Shown one piece after another: positions 41,251 to 49,678 of a stretch of 64,000 nucleotides of DNA. How positions within the stretch are numbered: the stretch's first letter is position 1; each line of letters starts with the position of its first letter. The notes beneath the pieces were generated by a model. That model did not search any database and was not told the DNA's origin. It saw only the letters and a program-made list of their open reading frames with translations. The stretch is from assembly GCF_004405125.1 (NCBI RefSeq), contig NZ_SORX01000002.1, positions 1-64,000 of the forward strand. The letters are read 5' to 3'. This stretch comes from Jeotgalibacillus salarius. Lineage in GTDB: Bacteria; Bacillota; Bacilli; Bacillales; Jeotgalibacillaceae. A program made the translations under genes and the position numbers.

Positions 41251-41280
41251 GTTCATTGAAAATTAAGATGAAAAAAGAGA

Positions 41281-41311
41281 AAATAGAAGGGCTTGGCCCT
41301 TCTATTTTTTT
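41281..41311 (+). terminator. Terminator after fakA
   Basis: AAATAGAAGGGC (41281-41292) pairs perfectly with GCCCTTCTATTT over a three-base loop, with further T. It lies 31 bases past the stop. Confidence 0.93.
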
Positions 41312-41348
41312 GAAGTGCTAAAATAGTTGTATGAAAGAGGGAACAGCA

Positions 41349-42011
41349 ATGAAATACAAAAGTGTATTTGATATTATTGGTCCTGTCATGATCGGACCTT
41401 CATCTTCTCATACTGCGGGAGCAGCAAGAATAGGCAAGATGGCCAGAGAACTTTTTGGAAGGGAACCGGAGTGGGCCAATATATTTTTTTATGGCTCATT
41501 TGCGAAAACCTATAAAGGGCATGGGACAGACGTTGCAATTATCGGTGGGATCATGGACTTTGAAACAGATGACGAACGAATCATCGAAGCAAGGAAAATT
41601 GCAAAAGAAAAAGGGATGCGTGTAAAGATTCGTGAAGAAGAAGCGCTGACTGAACACCCAAATACAGCAAGAATAAACCTCGGTGATAAAGACGGTGAAA
41701 TGGAGCTTGTTGGCATTTCAATCGGAGGAGGTAAGATTGAAATTATAGAACTGAATGGGTTTGAGCTGAGTCTTACAGGTCATCACCCCGCGATACTAGT
41801 TGTTCATGAAGACAGATTTGGGGCTGTAGCTGCAGTTTCAACTGTTCTCGCGAAGCACAGGATGAACATAGGTAAGATGGATGTTTCAAGACGGGATGTC
41901 GGAAAAATGGCTTTAATGACGATTGAAGTGGATCAGAACGTGGAAGAAGAACTGTTAAGTGAATTAAAAGCGCTTCCTGAAGTCTCGCAAGTCACCAAGA
42001 TCACTGACTAA
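41349..42011 (+). CDS. sdaAB: L-serine dehydratase, iron-sulfur-dependent, beta subunit
   Basis: Beta chain of the [4Fe-4S] L-serine deaminase that yields pyruvate and ammonia. It has 220 residues: an N-terminal serine dehydratase beta domain (DIIGPVMIGPSSSHTAGAARIG) and a C-terminal ACT regulatory domain from about 148 (AILVVHEDRFGAVAAVS). ATG 41349 follows AAAGAGGGAAC; an in-frame ATG at 41331 precedes that site. The catalytic alpha chain follows after 35 bases. Confidence 0.95.
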   Translation: MKYKSVFDIIGPVMIGPSSSHTAGAARIGKMARELFGREPEWANIFFYGSFAKTYKGHGTDVAIIGGIMDFETDDERIIEARKIAKEKGMRVKIREEEALTEHPNTARINLGDKDGEMELVGISIGGGKIEIIELNGFELSLTGHHPAILVVHEDRFGAVAAVSTVLAKHRMNIGKMDVSRRDVGKMALMTIEVDQNVEEELLSELKALPEVSQVTKITD

Positions 42012-42046
42012 AAAAGTGATAGCGCTTACACCATAGGAGGGTTAAA

Positions 42047-42934
42047 ATGTTTAGAAATGTTGCAGAGCTGGTTGAGCTCGCTGAAACAAATAATAAAAAA
42101 ATCTCAGACATTATGATTGAGCAGGAAATGAAAGTTCGCAATAAAACACGTGAAGAAGTGCTTGAAACAATGGAAAGAAATCTTGTAGTGATGGAAGAAG
42201 CAGTTGAAAGAGGTCTTCAGGGTGTGAAGTCACATTCAGGACTAACCGGTGGAGATGCAGTACTTATTCAGAAATATATTGCAACGGGCAAATCATTATC
42301 AGGAGACCTGTTGATGGATGCGGTCAGCAAAGCTGTCGCCACGAACGAAGTGAATGCTGCAATGGGAACGATTTGTGCTACGCCAACTGCAGGATCAGCA
42401 GGTGTTGTGCCCGGTACATTATTTGCAGTCCAGAATAAATTAAACCCGACGCGTGAAGAAAAACTCAGATTTTTATTTACTTCAGGCGCATTCGGATTCG
42501 TAGTAGCCAATAATGCTTCGATTTCAGGCGCAGCGGGAGGATGCCAGGCAGAAGTAGGCTCTGCAGCAGGAATGGCTGCCGCAGCCATTGTAGAGATGGC
42601 CGGGGGAACACCTTCCCAATGTGCTGAAGCAATGGCAATCACGCTGAAAAACATGCTTGGACTCGTTTGCGACCCAGTAGCAGGTCTGGTGGAAGTGCCA
42701 TGTGTGAAGAGAAATGCTATGGGTGCGGCAAATGCCGTGGTAGCAGCCGATATGTCTCTAGCTGGTGTGACGAGCAGAATACCTTGCGATGAAGTCATTG
42801 ATGCAATGTATAAAATCGGTCAGACAATGCCGGTAGCCTTACGTGAAACAGCTCAGGGCGGACTGGCAGCAACACCTACCGGCCGGGAGCTGGAGGCGAA
42901 AATCTTTGGATTCTCTCTTAATAAAGAATCCTGA
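42047..42934 (+). CDS. sdaAA: L-serine dehydratase, iron-sulfur-dependent, alpha subunit
   Basis: Catalytic chain of L-serine deaminase. It has 295 residues. Cluster cysteines are seen in GTICATPTAGSAGV, LGLVCDPVAGLVEVPCVKRN; the SGAAGGCQAEVGSA glycine-rich segment is intact. RBS AGGAGGG precedes ATG 42047. The 3' end overlaps the recG start by 29 bases, so recG expression is tied to serine catabolism transcription. Confidence 0.95.
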   Translation: MFRNVAELVELAETNNKKISDIMIEQEMKVRNKTREEVLETMERNLVVMEEAVERGLQGVKSHSGLTGGDAVLIQKYIATGKSLSGDLLMDAVSKAVATNEVNAAMGTICATPTAGSAGVVPGTLFAVQNKLNPTREEKLRFLFTSGAFGFVVANNASISGAAGGCQAEVGSAAGMAAAAIVEMAGGTPSQCAEAMAITLKNMLGLVCDPVAGLVEVPCVKRNAMGAANAVVAADMSLAGVTSRIPCDEVIDAMYKIGQTMPVALRETAQGGLAATPTGRELEAKIFGFSLNKES

Positions 42935-44978
42935 TCATCCACTATTGAAACCCGTTTCTGTACTTCAGGGAGTAGGAGAAGAAACCGCTGTTCAACTGGG
43001 TGATATGGGAATTTATACTGTTTCTGACCTGATCAACTACCTCCCATACAGATATGATGATTTCAGACTGAAAGATCTGTCAGAAGCTGCTCATGAAGAG
43101 CGTGTTACCGTTGAAGGCAGTGTTCACAGTGAACCTGCCCTTCAATTTTATGGACGAAAAAAATCCAGGCTTACTTTCAGATTGTTAACTGGTCCACACA
43201 GTGTTAAAGTTACTTTTTTTAATCAGCCATATTTAAAAAAGAAAGTAAATCTTCACGATAAACTTACTGTTACAGGTAAGTGGGACAGGCAGCGGCAATT
43301 AATAACGGCACAAACTTATAAGCTTGGAGAAGGTTCGCAGGAAGAGTTGTTTGCACCTGTATATCCGCTTAAAGGCAGTGTGACGAATAAAACGTTGAGG
43401 AAGTTTATTAAACAGGCGCTGGATCTGTACAGTGATTCACTGGCAGAAACACTTCCACAGACACTTATGATGAAATACAAGTTATTAAACCGTAAAGAAG
43501 CACTGGAGGCCATGCACTTCCCGGTGTCTCCCGAAAGTATGAAACAGGCAAGAAGAAGGTTTGTCTTTGAGGAGTTCTTTTACTTTCAACTGAAAATGCA
43601 AGGCTTAAGAAAGGTTGAGCGTGAACAATCAAAAGGTGTGCATTTTCAATATGATGCTGACAAGCTGAGAGATTTCACAGAAAAACTTCCTTTTCCGTTA
43701 ACAAACGCCCAGAAAAGAGTACTGAAAGAAATTTTTGCTGACTTGTCTACACCTTTTAGAATGAACCGTCTTTTACAGGGGGATGTAGGGTCCGGTAAAA
43801 CTGTCGTTGCTGCTATTGCCCTTTATGCAGTTATCACTGCAGGCTATCAGGGTGCGCTGATGGTCCCGACAGAAATCCTGGCTGAGCAGCATGCTGAATC
43901 ATTGGCGGCTTTATTTGACGGAACTGGTGTAACCGTCGCTTTACTGACAAGCTCTGTTAAGGGGAAGAAGCGGAGACTGCTTCTCGAACAGTTAAAACAG
44001 GGTGAAATTGATCTGCTGGTTGGTACACACGCACTGATCCAGGACGAAGTCGATTTTAAGAAATTGGGGCTCGTTATTACTGATGAGCAGCACCGTTTTG
44101 GGGTCCAGCAAAGAAGGGTGCTGCGCGAGAAAGGCGAAAGTCCTGACGTATTATTTATGACAGCAACCCCTATACCCCGGACGCTTGCGATCACAGTTTT
44201 CGGTGAGATGGATGTTTCAATTATTGATGAAATGCCGGCAGGTCGTAAGCCGATTGAAACCTACTGGGTGAAAGAAAATATGATGAATAGAATATTAAGC
44301 TTTATTGAAAAAGAACTTGAGCAGGGAAGGCAGGCATACGTGATCTGCCCACTGATTGAAGAGTCGGATAAATTGGATGTTCAGAACGCAATTGATGTAC
44401 ACGCTCAGCTTAGTCAATATTATGCTGGAAGGTATCAGGCAGGACTTATGCACGGTCGTTTGCATTCAGATGAAAAAGAAGCGATCATGAAGCAGTTTGC
44501 TGAAAATGAAACTCATATACTCATCTCTACCACGGTTGTTGAAGTAGGGGTAAACGTACCAAATGCTTCCGTTATGCTGATCTATGACGCTGAACGCTTC
44601 GGACTATCCCAACTTCACCAGCTGAGAGGGAGGGTTGGACGTGGGAGCGATCAGTCTTACTGTATTTTGATGGCAGACCCTAAAAATGAAGTCGGTAAAG
44701 AACGAATGAAAATCATGACCGAAACGAATGACGGATTCGTGCTAAGTGAAAAAGATCTGGAATTAAGAGGCCCTGGTGACTTCTTTGGCCGAAAACAAAG
44801 TGGGATGCCTGAATTCAGAGTAGCTGATATGGTTCATGATTACAGAGCGCTTGAAACTGCAAGGGATGATGCTCATCAGTTAATTGAAAGTGAGATTTTT
44901 TGGCATAGCAGCGATTATGAACCGCTGAGAAGTTACCTTCAGGCAGAAGGAGTTATCAGCGGGGGTAAACTCGATTAA
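42906..44978 (+). CDS. recG: ATP-dependent DNA helicase RecG
   Basis: Branch-migrating helicase that reverses forks and processes recombination intermediates. It has 690 residues: an N-terminal wedge/OB domain (VSDLINYLPYRYDD), helicase lobe 1 with GDVGSGKTVVAA and DEQH box, and lobe 2 with QLRGRVGRG and the C-terminal TRG-like motif region. The start is TTG 42906 inside sdaAA, selected by GGAGG at 42892-42896 nine bases ahead; the frame is open to 42843, but those residues belong to the sdaAA overlap. No strong terminator follows. Confidence 0.95.
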   Translation: MDSLLIKNPDHPLLKPVSVLQGVGEETAVQLGDMGIYTVSDLINYLPYRYDDFRLKDLSEAAHEERVTVEGSVHSEPALQFYGRKKSRLTFRLLTGPHSVKVTFFNQPYLKKKVNLHDKLTVTGKWDRQRQLITAQTYKLGEGSQEELFAPVYPLKGSVTNKTLRKFIKQALDLYSDSLAETLPQTLMMKYKLLNRKEALEAMHFPVSPESMKQARRRFVFEEFFYFQLKMQGLRKVEREQSKGVHFQYDADKLRDFTEKLPFPLTNAQKRVLKEIFADLSTPFRMNRLLQGDVGSGKTVVAAIALYAVITAGYQGALMVPTEILAEQHAESLAALFDGTGVTVALLTSSVKGKKRRLLLEQLKQGEIDLLVGTHALIQDEVDFKKLGLVITDEQHRFGVQQRRVLREKGESPDVLFMTATPIPRTLAITVFGEMDVSIIDEMPAGRKPIETYWVKENMMNRILSFIEKELEQGRQAYVICPLIEESDKLDVQNAIDVHAQLSQYYAGRYQAGLMHGRLHSDEKEAIMKQFAENETHILISTTVVEVGVNVPNASVMLIYDAERFGLSQLHQLRGRVGRGSDQSYCILMADPKNEVGKERMKIMTETNDGFVLSEKDLELRGPGDFFGRKQSGMPEFRVADMVHDYRALETARDDAHQLIESEIFWHSSDYEPLRSYLQAEGVISGGKLD

Positions 44979-45110
44979 ATATGATGAATGAACTTGAAGC
45001 ATATAAAGGGCGGGGTGGGTGTGAGACTTCTGCGAATATTGATTTGGACATTACCATGCTGAATCATTCATTCGCAGTTGAGGGACACTTGCCCTGTCCT
45101 TTCGATATTC

Positions 45111-45140
45111 TTTACAAAAAGGCCTATTTATTTATATACT
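45111..45140 (+). promoter_or_regulatory. SigA promoter of the fapR operon
   Basis: TTTACA (45111-45116), an 18-base spacer and TATACT (45135-45140). The FapR operator starts three bases downstream, so repressor binding would block initiation. Confidence 0.8.
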
Positions 45141-45143
45141 ACT

Positions 45144-45164
45144 ATTAGTACCAAGTGTTAGTAT
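45144..45164. promoter_or_regulatory. FapR operator
   Basis: ATTAGTACCAAGTGTTAGTAT matches the FapR palindrome, whose consensus is ATTAGTAC, then two or three bases, then the inverted half site. It overlaps the expected transcription start of fapR, as in other Bacilli. Malonyl-CoA releases FapR from the DNA. Confidence 0.9.
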
Positions 45165-45178
45165 CGGACGGTGAAGAA

Positions 45179-45751
45179 ATGAAACGGACAAAAAAAGAGC
45201 GTCAGACAGAGCTGACCTCGAGAATTCAGGAAAACCCTTTTGTTACAGATGACGAACTGGCAAAATTCTTTGAAGTCAGTGTGCAGACAATCCGTCTGGA
45301 CCGGATGGAGCTTTCTATTCCGGAACTGAGGGAACGTATTAAGCACGTTGCTGAACAGACTTTTGAAGATGAAGTAAGGTCGTTGCCAATTGATGAAGTC
45401 ATCGGGGAAATTATTGATGTGGAACTTGATGATTATGCGATCTCGATATTTGACGTACAGAATGAACACGTTTTTCAGAGAAACCATATTGCAAGAGGTC
45501 ACCACTTATTCGCACAGGCAAATTCACTGGCAGTCGCACTGATTAATGATGACCTCGCATTAACAGCTAAGGCAGCAATTGAATTCTGTAAACCTGTTCA
45601 TTCCGGTCAACGTGTGATTTCAAAAGCGAAAGCAATCAGAAATGAAGGCCGCAGAACGATTGTGGAAGTTAAATCTTCTGTAGGAAAAGAAGTCGTCTTT
45701 AAGGGTGAATTCGACATGTATCGTTCATCCGCTAAAAAGGAGGAAGATTAA
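45179..45751 (+). CDS. fapR: Fatty acid and phospholipid biosynthesis repressor FapR
   Basis: Repressor of membrane lipid genes that senses malonyl-CoA. It has 190 residues: an N-terminal DeoR-like helix-turn-helix ([22 protein letters not shown]) and a C-terminal hot-dog thioesterase-like effector domain ([26 protein letters not shown]). ATG 45179 gives the family start MKRTKKERQ; an upstream in-frame ATG lies in the operator. Autoregulation is indicated by the operator at 45144-45164. It stops one base before plsX. Confidence 0.97.
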   Translation: MKRTKKERQTELTSRIQENPFVTDDELAKFFEVSVQTIRLDRMELSIPELRERIKHVAEQTFEDEVRSLPIDEVIGEIIDVELDDYAISIFDVQNEHVFQRNHIARGHHLFAQANSLAVALINDDLALTAKAAIEFCKPVHSGQRVISKAKAIRNEGRRTIVEVKSSVGKEVVFKGEFDMYRSSAKKEED

Positions 45752-45752
45752 T

Positions 45753-46733
45753 TTGATTATTGCTGTTGACGCCATGGGTGGAGATCATGCGCCTGATGAG
45801 ATAGTAAAAGGTGCAGTCAAAGCTGCAGGTGAAAATTCAAACTTAACCATCAAACTTTATGGTGATGAGAATAAAATAAAGCCATTTTTAAATAACGAAA
45901 AGAATATAAAAGTTATACATACTGAAGAAAAGATCCTTTCAACTGACGAGCCTGTCAGAGCGGTCAGAAGAAAGAAAAATGCTTCGATGGTGCTGATGGC
46001 TCAGACTGTTAAAGAAGAAGAGGCAGATGCCTGCGTATCAGCCGGCAATACGGGTGCATTAATGGCTGCAGGTCTTTTTATTGTAGGAAGAATTAAAGGT
46101 ATTGACCGTCCTGCACTTGCCCCGACTCTTCCGACCATTGATGGAAAAGGTTTTGTCATGCTTGATTTAGGTGCAAATGCGGATGCAAAACCTGAACACC
46201 TGATGCAGTATGCATTAATGGGGAGTATCTATGCGGAGCAGGTAAGAGGCATAAAAAATCCGACAGTGGGGCTACTGAATATTGGAACTGAAGAAGGCAA
46301 GGGGAATGATTTGACGAAGCAGGCGTATGGTCTGCTTCAGCAGTCACAATTGAACTTTGTTGGGAATGTTGAATCGCGTGACCTGTTAAATGGCGTATGT
46401 GATGTCGTAGTAACAGACGGATTCACCGGTAACATGGTGCTCAAAACAATTGAGGGAACTGCTCAGGCATTGTTCGGCATGCTGAAAGATACTTTTACTT
46501 CATCTGTTAAAAACAAACTCGCGGCAGGGCTTGTTAAAAGTGATTTGAAACAACTGAAAGGCAAGCTCGATTATACTGAATACGGCGGTGCGGGATTGTT
46601 TGGTCTGAACGCCCCTGTCATCAAAGCACACGGATCTTCAAATGCGAATGCAGTTTACAATGCAATCAAACAAGCGCATATAATGGCTGAACACAATGTC
46701 AGCGGAAAGATTTCAGAATCACTAAATCGATAA
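45753..46733 (+). CDS. plsX: Phosphate acyltransferase PlsX
   Basis: Makes acyl-phosphate from acyl-ACP for glycerol-3-phosphate acylation by PlsY. It has 326 residues, starting [17 protein letters not shown], with [13 protein letters not shown] and [14 protein letters not shown] 45753 is the start: AAGGAGGAAG lies just upstream, and the earlier in-frame ATG (45705) is inside fapR. Control is through FapR at the shared promoter. Confidence 0.96.
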   Translation: MIIAVDAMGGDHAPDEIVKGAVKAAGENSNLTIKLYGDENKIKPFLNNEKNIKVIHTEEKILSTDEPVRAVRRKKNASMVLMAQTVKEEEADACVSAGNTGALMAAGLFIVGRIKGIDRPALAPTLPTIDGKGFVMLDLGANADAKPEHLMQYALMGSIYAEQVRGIKNPTVGLLNIGTEEGKGNDLTKQAYGLLQQSQLNFVGNVESRDLLNGVCDVVVTDGFTGNMVLKTIEGTAQALFGMLKDTFTSSVKNKLAAGLVKSDLKQLKGKLDYTEYGGAGLFGLNAPVIKAHGSSNANAVYNAIKQAHIMAEHNVSGKISESLNR

Positions 46734-46749
46734 AGAGAGGTTTTTAATG

Positions 46750-47691
46750 ATGGCGAAAATTGCATTTTTATTTCCGGGACAAGGTGCCCAGATCGTTGGA
46801 ATGGGCAGTGAAATAGCTCAAAGTCATGAATCGGCAAAAGAAATTTTTAATCAGTCTGAAAATATTTTAGGCAGCGATTTTGTTCGTCTCATGCAGGAAG
46901 GACCTCAGGAAGAGCTGACCAAAACAGCTAATGCACAACCTGCTTTATTGACTGCAAGTATTGCAGTATTGAGCGTTCTGAAAGAAAAAGGTATTCATGC
47001 AGATTATGCAGCCGGGCACAGTCTGGGAGAGTATTCTGCACTTGTTGCGGCAGAATCGATTTCGTTTGAAGATGCGTTGCGTACTGTCAGAAAACGCGGA
47101 GAATTAATGGAAGAAGCAGTCCCAAATGGTGAAGGTACGATGGCAGCTGTACTTGGCATGGACCGTGAGAATTTAAAAGCGATTACAGATGAAGTGTCAC
47201 AAAAGGGTGAAGCCGTGCAACTGGCTAACTTGAACTGTCCGGGTCAAATAGTGATCTCAGGAACTGCAAGAGGTGTTGAAGAAGCTTCAGCACTGGCAAA
47301 AGAACGCGGTGCCAAACGGTGTCTTCCGCTGAATGTAAGCGGACCTTTTCATTCATCATTAATGAAGCCTGCAGCAGAGAAATTTGAAGCAGAGTTAAAA
47401 AAAGTGACCATTTCGGATGCCGCTGTCCCTGTCATTGCAAATGTTACTGCTGATGCGGTATTTGGAGCAGATAAAATCGAAAAACTGCTGGTCACTCAGC
47501 TTTATTCACCAGTATTATGGGAAGATACGATTGAAAAGTTGATTTCTATCGGTGTTGATACATTTATTGAGGTTGGCCCCGGGAAAGTATTATCGGGTCT
47601 TGTTAAAAAAATTAATCGCAGAGCCAACGTGTATCCTGTGTATGATCAGGAAACGCTTGACCTGGTGATTTCAAAGCTGAAAGGAGAATAA
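46750..47691 (+). CDS. fabD: Malonyl-CoA-ACP transacylase
   Basis: Transfers malonyl from CoA to ACP. It has 313 residues. FPGQGAQ near the start, the active Ser S91 in GHSLGEYSA, Arg in VRKRGELME, and the catalytic His in GPFHSSLM (about 200) are present. There are tandem ATGs at 46747 and 46750; AGAGAGG spacing favours the second. It lies 2 bases ahead of fabG and 13 after plsX in the FapR-controlled unit. Confidence 0.97.
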   Translation: MAKIAFLFPGQGAQIVGMGSEIAQSHESAKEIFNQSENILGSDFVRLMQEGPQEELTKTANAQPALLTASIAVLSVLKEKGIHADYAAGHSLGEYSALVAAESISFEDALRTVRKRGELMEEAVPNGEGTMAAVLGMDRENLKAITDEVSQKGEAVQLANLNCPGQIVISGTARGVEEASALAKERGAKRCLPLNVSGPFHSSLMKPAAEKFEAELKKVTISDAAVPVIANVTADAVFGADKIEKLLVTQLYSPVLWEDTIEKLISIGVDTFIEVGPGKVLSGLVKKINRRANVYPVYDQETLDLVISKLKGE

Positions 47692-47693
47692 CC

Positions 47694-48437
47694 ATGAAAC
47701 TCGAAGGAAAAACAGCGATTGTGACAGGTGCATCACGCGGTATCGGTCGTTCAATTGCAATAGAGCTGGCCAAAAATGGGGCGAATGTTGTCGTGAACTA
47801 CAGTGGAAGTGAAGAAAAAGCTAAAGAAACAGCAAAAGAAGTAGAAGCTTCTGGTGTACGAGCGCTCGTTATAAGGGCGGATGTTTCAAATGCCGATGAT
47901 GTTCAGGCGATGCTGAAAGAGACCATTGGAGAGTTCGGCAGCATTGATATTCTCGTTAATAACGCAGGGATTACTAAGGATAACTTATTAATGAGAATGA
48001 AGGAAGAAGAATGGGATCAGGTCATGGATATTAATTTAAAAGGTGTGTTTTTAACAACTAAAGCGGCGGCACGCCCAATGATGAAGCAGCGTAAAGGGAA
48101 AATTATCAATGTATCATCCATTGTTGGCGTAATGGGTAATGCCGGTCAGGCAAACTATGTTGCCTCTAAAGCGGGCGTTATCGGTCTGACTAAAACATCC
48201 GCGAAAGAACTGGCAGCAAGAGGAATTAATGTGAATGCCGTAGCACCAGGCTTTATTGAAACTGATATGACGGATGAACTTGCTGAAGATGTGCAGGCAT
48301 CAATGAAAAAGATGATCCCGCTTGACCGCTTCGGAAAGCCTGAAGATATCGCCAAAGCAGTCGTCTTTTTAGCGTCAGAGGATGCTGATTATATTACTGG
48401 GCAGACAATTCATATTGATGGTGGAATGGTGATGTAA
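47694..48437 (+). CDS. fabG: 3-oxoacyl-ACP reductase
   Basis: NADPH-dependent reductase of fatty acid elongation. It has 247 residues in an SDR fold: TGASRGIGR cofactor loop (about 12-20), NNAG, catalytic Ser in NVSSIVG, and YVASK with catalytic Tyr and Lys. C-terminal [14 protein letters not shown] is typical of FabG. RBS AAAGGAG precedes ATG 47694. It sits between fabD and acpP. Confidence 0.97.
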   Translation: MKLEGKTAIVTGASRGIGRSIAIELAKNGANVVVNYSGSEEKAKETAKEVEASGVRALVIRADVSNADDVQAMLKETIGEFGSIDILVNNAGITKDNLLMRMKEEEWDQVMDINLKGVFLTTKAAARPMMKQRKGKIINVSSIVGVMGNAGQANYVASKAGVIGLTKTSAKELAARGINVNAVAPGFIETDMTDELAEDVQASMKKMIPLDRFGKPEDIAKAVVFLASEDADYITGQTIHIDGGMVM

Positions 48438-48442
48438 AAAGG

Positions 48443-48474
48443 TTGTTTTATTCAGCCGGTTTTTACACTATAAT
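48443..48474 (+). promoter_or_regulatory. Candidate additional promoter of acpP
   Basis: A perfect TATAAT (48469-48474) lies 22 bases before the acpP start. The possible -35 TTGTTT (48443-48448) has a 20-base spacer, so it is weak; a separate promoter would raise acyl-carrier protein over the upstream enzymes. Confidence 0.45.
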
Positions 48475-48496
48475 ACTTGAAGGGAGGTGAACGAAC

Positions 48497-48730
48497 ATGG
48501 CAGAAGTATTAGATCGTGTAACAAAAATCATCGTTGACCGTTTAGGTGTAGATGAATCTGAAGTTAAGCTTGAAGCTTCTTTCAAGGAAGACCTTGGTGC
48601 TGATTCACTTGATGTAGTAGAATTAGTGATGGAGCTTGAAGATGAATTTGATATGGAAATTTCTGATGAAGATGCAGAAAAGATTGATACCGTTGGAAAC
48701 GCGGTGAGTTACATAGAAAGTAAAATGTAA
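48497..48730 (+). CDS. acpP: Acyl carrier protein
   Basis: Small acidic carrier of growing acyl chains. It has 77 residues. The phosphopantetheine attachment Ser is S37 in GADSLDVVE; the acidic helix [14 protein letters not shown] contacts partner enzymes. A strong GGGAGGTGA site precedes ATG 48497. A hairpin terminator follows. Confidence 0.98.
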   Translation: MAEVLDRVTKIIVDRLGVDESEVKLEASFKEDLGADSLDVVELVMELEDEFDMEISDEDAEKIDTVGNAVSYIESKM

Positions 48731-48755
48731 TCAGCCGGTACAAACCTTTCTATAT

Positions 48756-48785
48756 GCTTGGCATGAACCTTCATGCCAAGCTTTT
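48756..48785 (+). terminator. Terminator after acpP
   Basis: GCTTGGCATGAA (48756-48767) and TTCATGCCAAGC (48770-48781) form a perfect 12-bp stem followed by TTTT. It lies 25 bases after the stop. Confidence 0.85.
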
Positions 48786-48931
48786 GTATGTATGAGGTAT
48801 TCTTCCAATAAGTGTTTTCTGATATGATTAATGTATACTTATGTTTCTTTTAAGCCGGTTGTCCTCTGCGGAAAAGGACATCAGAACAATGTAGATCCGA
48901 AAAAGAAAATGAATGGCAAGGTGAAGACGGA

Positions 48932-49678
48932 GTGGGTAAATATAAACGTGAGCAATATTCAAGAGGTATGGAGCAAAAGTTTAGAGAGTTTCAGCAAACG
49001 CATGAAATTCGTTTTAATGATCAAAAGTTAATTATGACTGCATTTACACATTCATCATATGTGAATGAACATCGTAAAAAGCCTTATGAAGATAATGAAA
49101 GGCTGGAGTTTTTAGGTGATGCTGTACTTGAATTATCAGTATCGCATTATTTATTTCAGAAATTCCCTTCAATGAGCGAAGGTGAAATGACAAAACTGCG
49201 GGCAGCCATCGTATGCGAACCTTCATTGGTCATTTTTGCGAACGAAATGGACTTTGGTAATTTAATTCTGCTTGGCAAAGGAGAAGAACAGACCGGAGGC
49301 AGATTGCGTCCAGCATTACTTGCCGACGTATTTGAAGCATTTATCGGTGCTTTATATCTTGATCAGGGAATGGACCCAGTTAAGCAAATCCTTGATAAAG
49401 TTGTTTTTCCTAAAGTAGATACCGGTGCTTTTTCGCATGTGATGGATTATAAGAGTCAGCTTCAGGAATTTATTCAGCGTAACCATTCAGGAACGCTCCA
49501 CTATGAAATTTTGAAAGAAAAAGGACCGGCACATAACCGGGAGTTTGTCTCAAGGGTACTCCTTGGTGATGAAGACCTGGGTACCGGTACAGGACGTTCC
49601 AAGAAAGAGGCAGAGCAACATGCAGCCCAGCAGGCATTGGAATATTTAAAAAAGTCAGGAAGCCGGGAGAATAAATAA
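48932..49678 (+). CDS. rnc: Ribonuclease III
   Basis: Double-stranded RNA endonuclease for rRNA and scRNA processing. It has 248 residues: catalytic domain with [14 protein letters not shown] (about 50-63) and Asp/Glu in [16 protein letters not shown], then a C-terminal dsRNA-binding domain (about 168-243) with GPAHNREF and [11 protein letters not shown]. Start GTG 48932 is preceded by ACGGAG. Its final base is shared with the smc start codon, so the two are coupled. Confidence 0.95.
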   Translation: MGKYKREQYSRGMEQKFREFQQTHEIRFNDQKLIMTAFTHSSYVNEHRKKPYEDNERLEFLGDAVLELSVSHYLFQKFPSMSEGEMTKLRAAIVCEPSLVIFANEMDFGNLILLGKGEEQTGGRLRPALLADVFEAFIGALYLDQGMDPVKQILDKVVFPKVDTGAFSHVMDYKSQLQEFIQRNHSGTLHYEILKEKGPAHNREFVSRVLLGDEDLGTGTGRSKKEAEQHAAQQALEYLKKSGSRENK

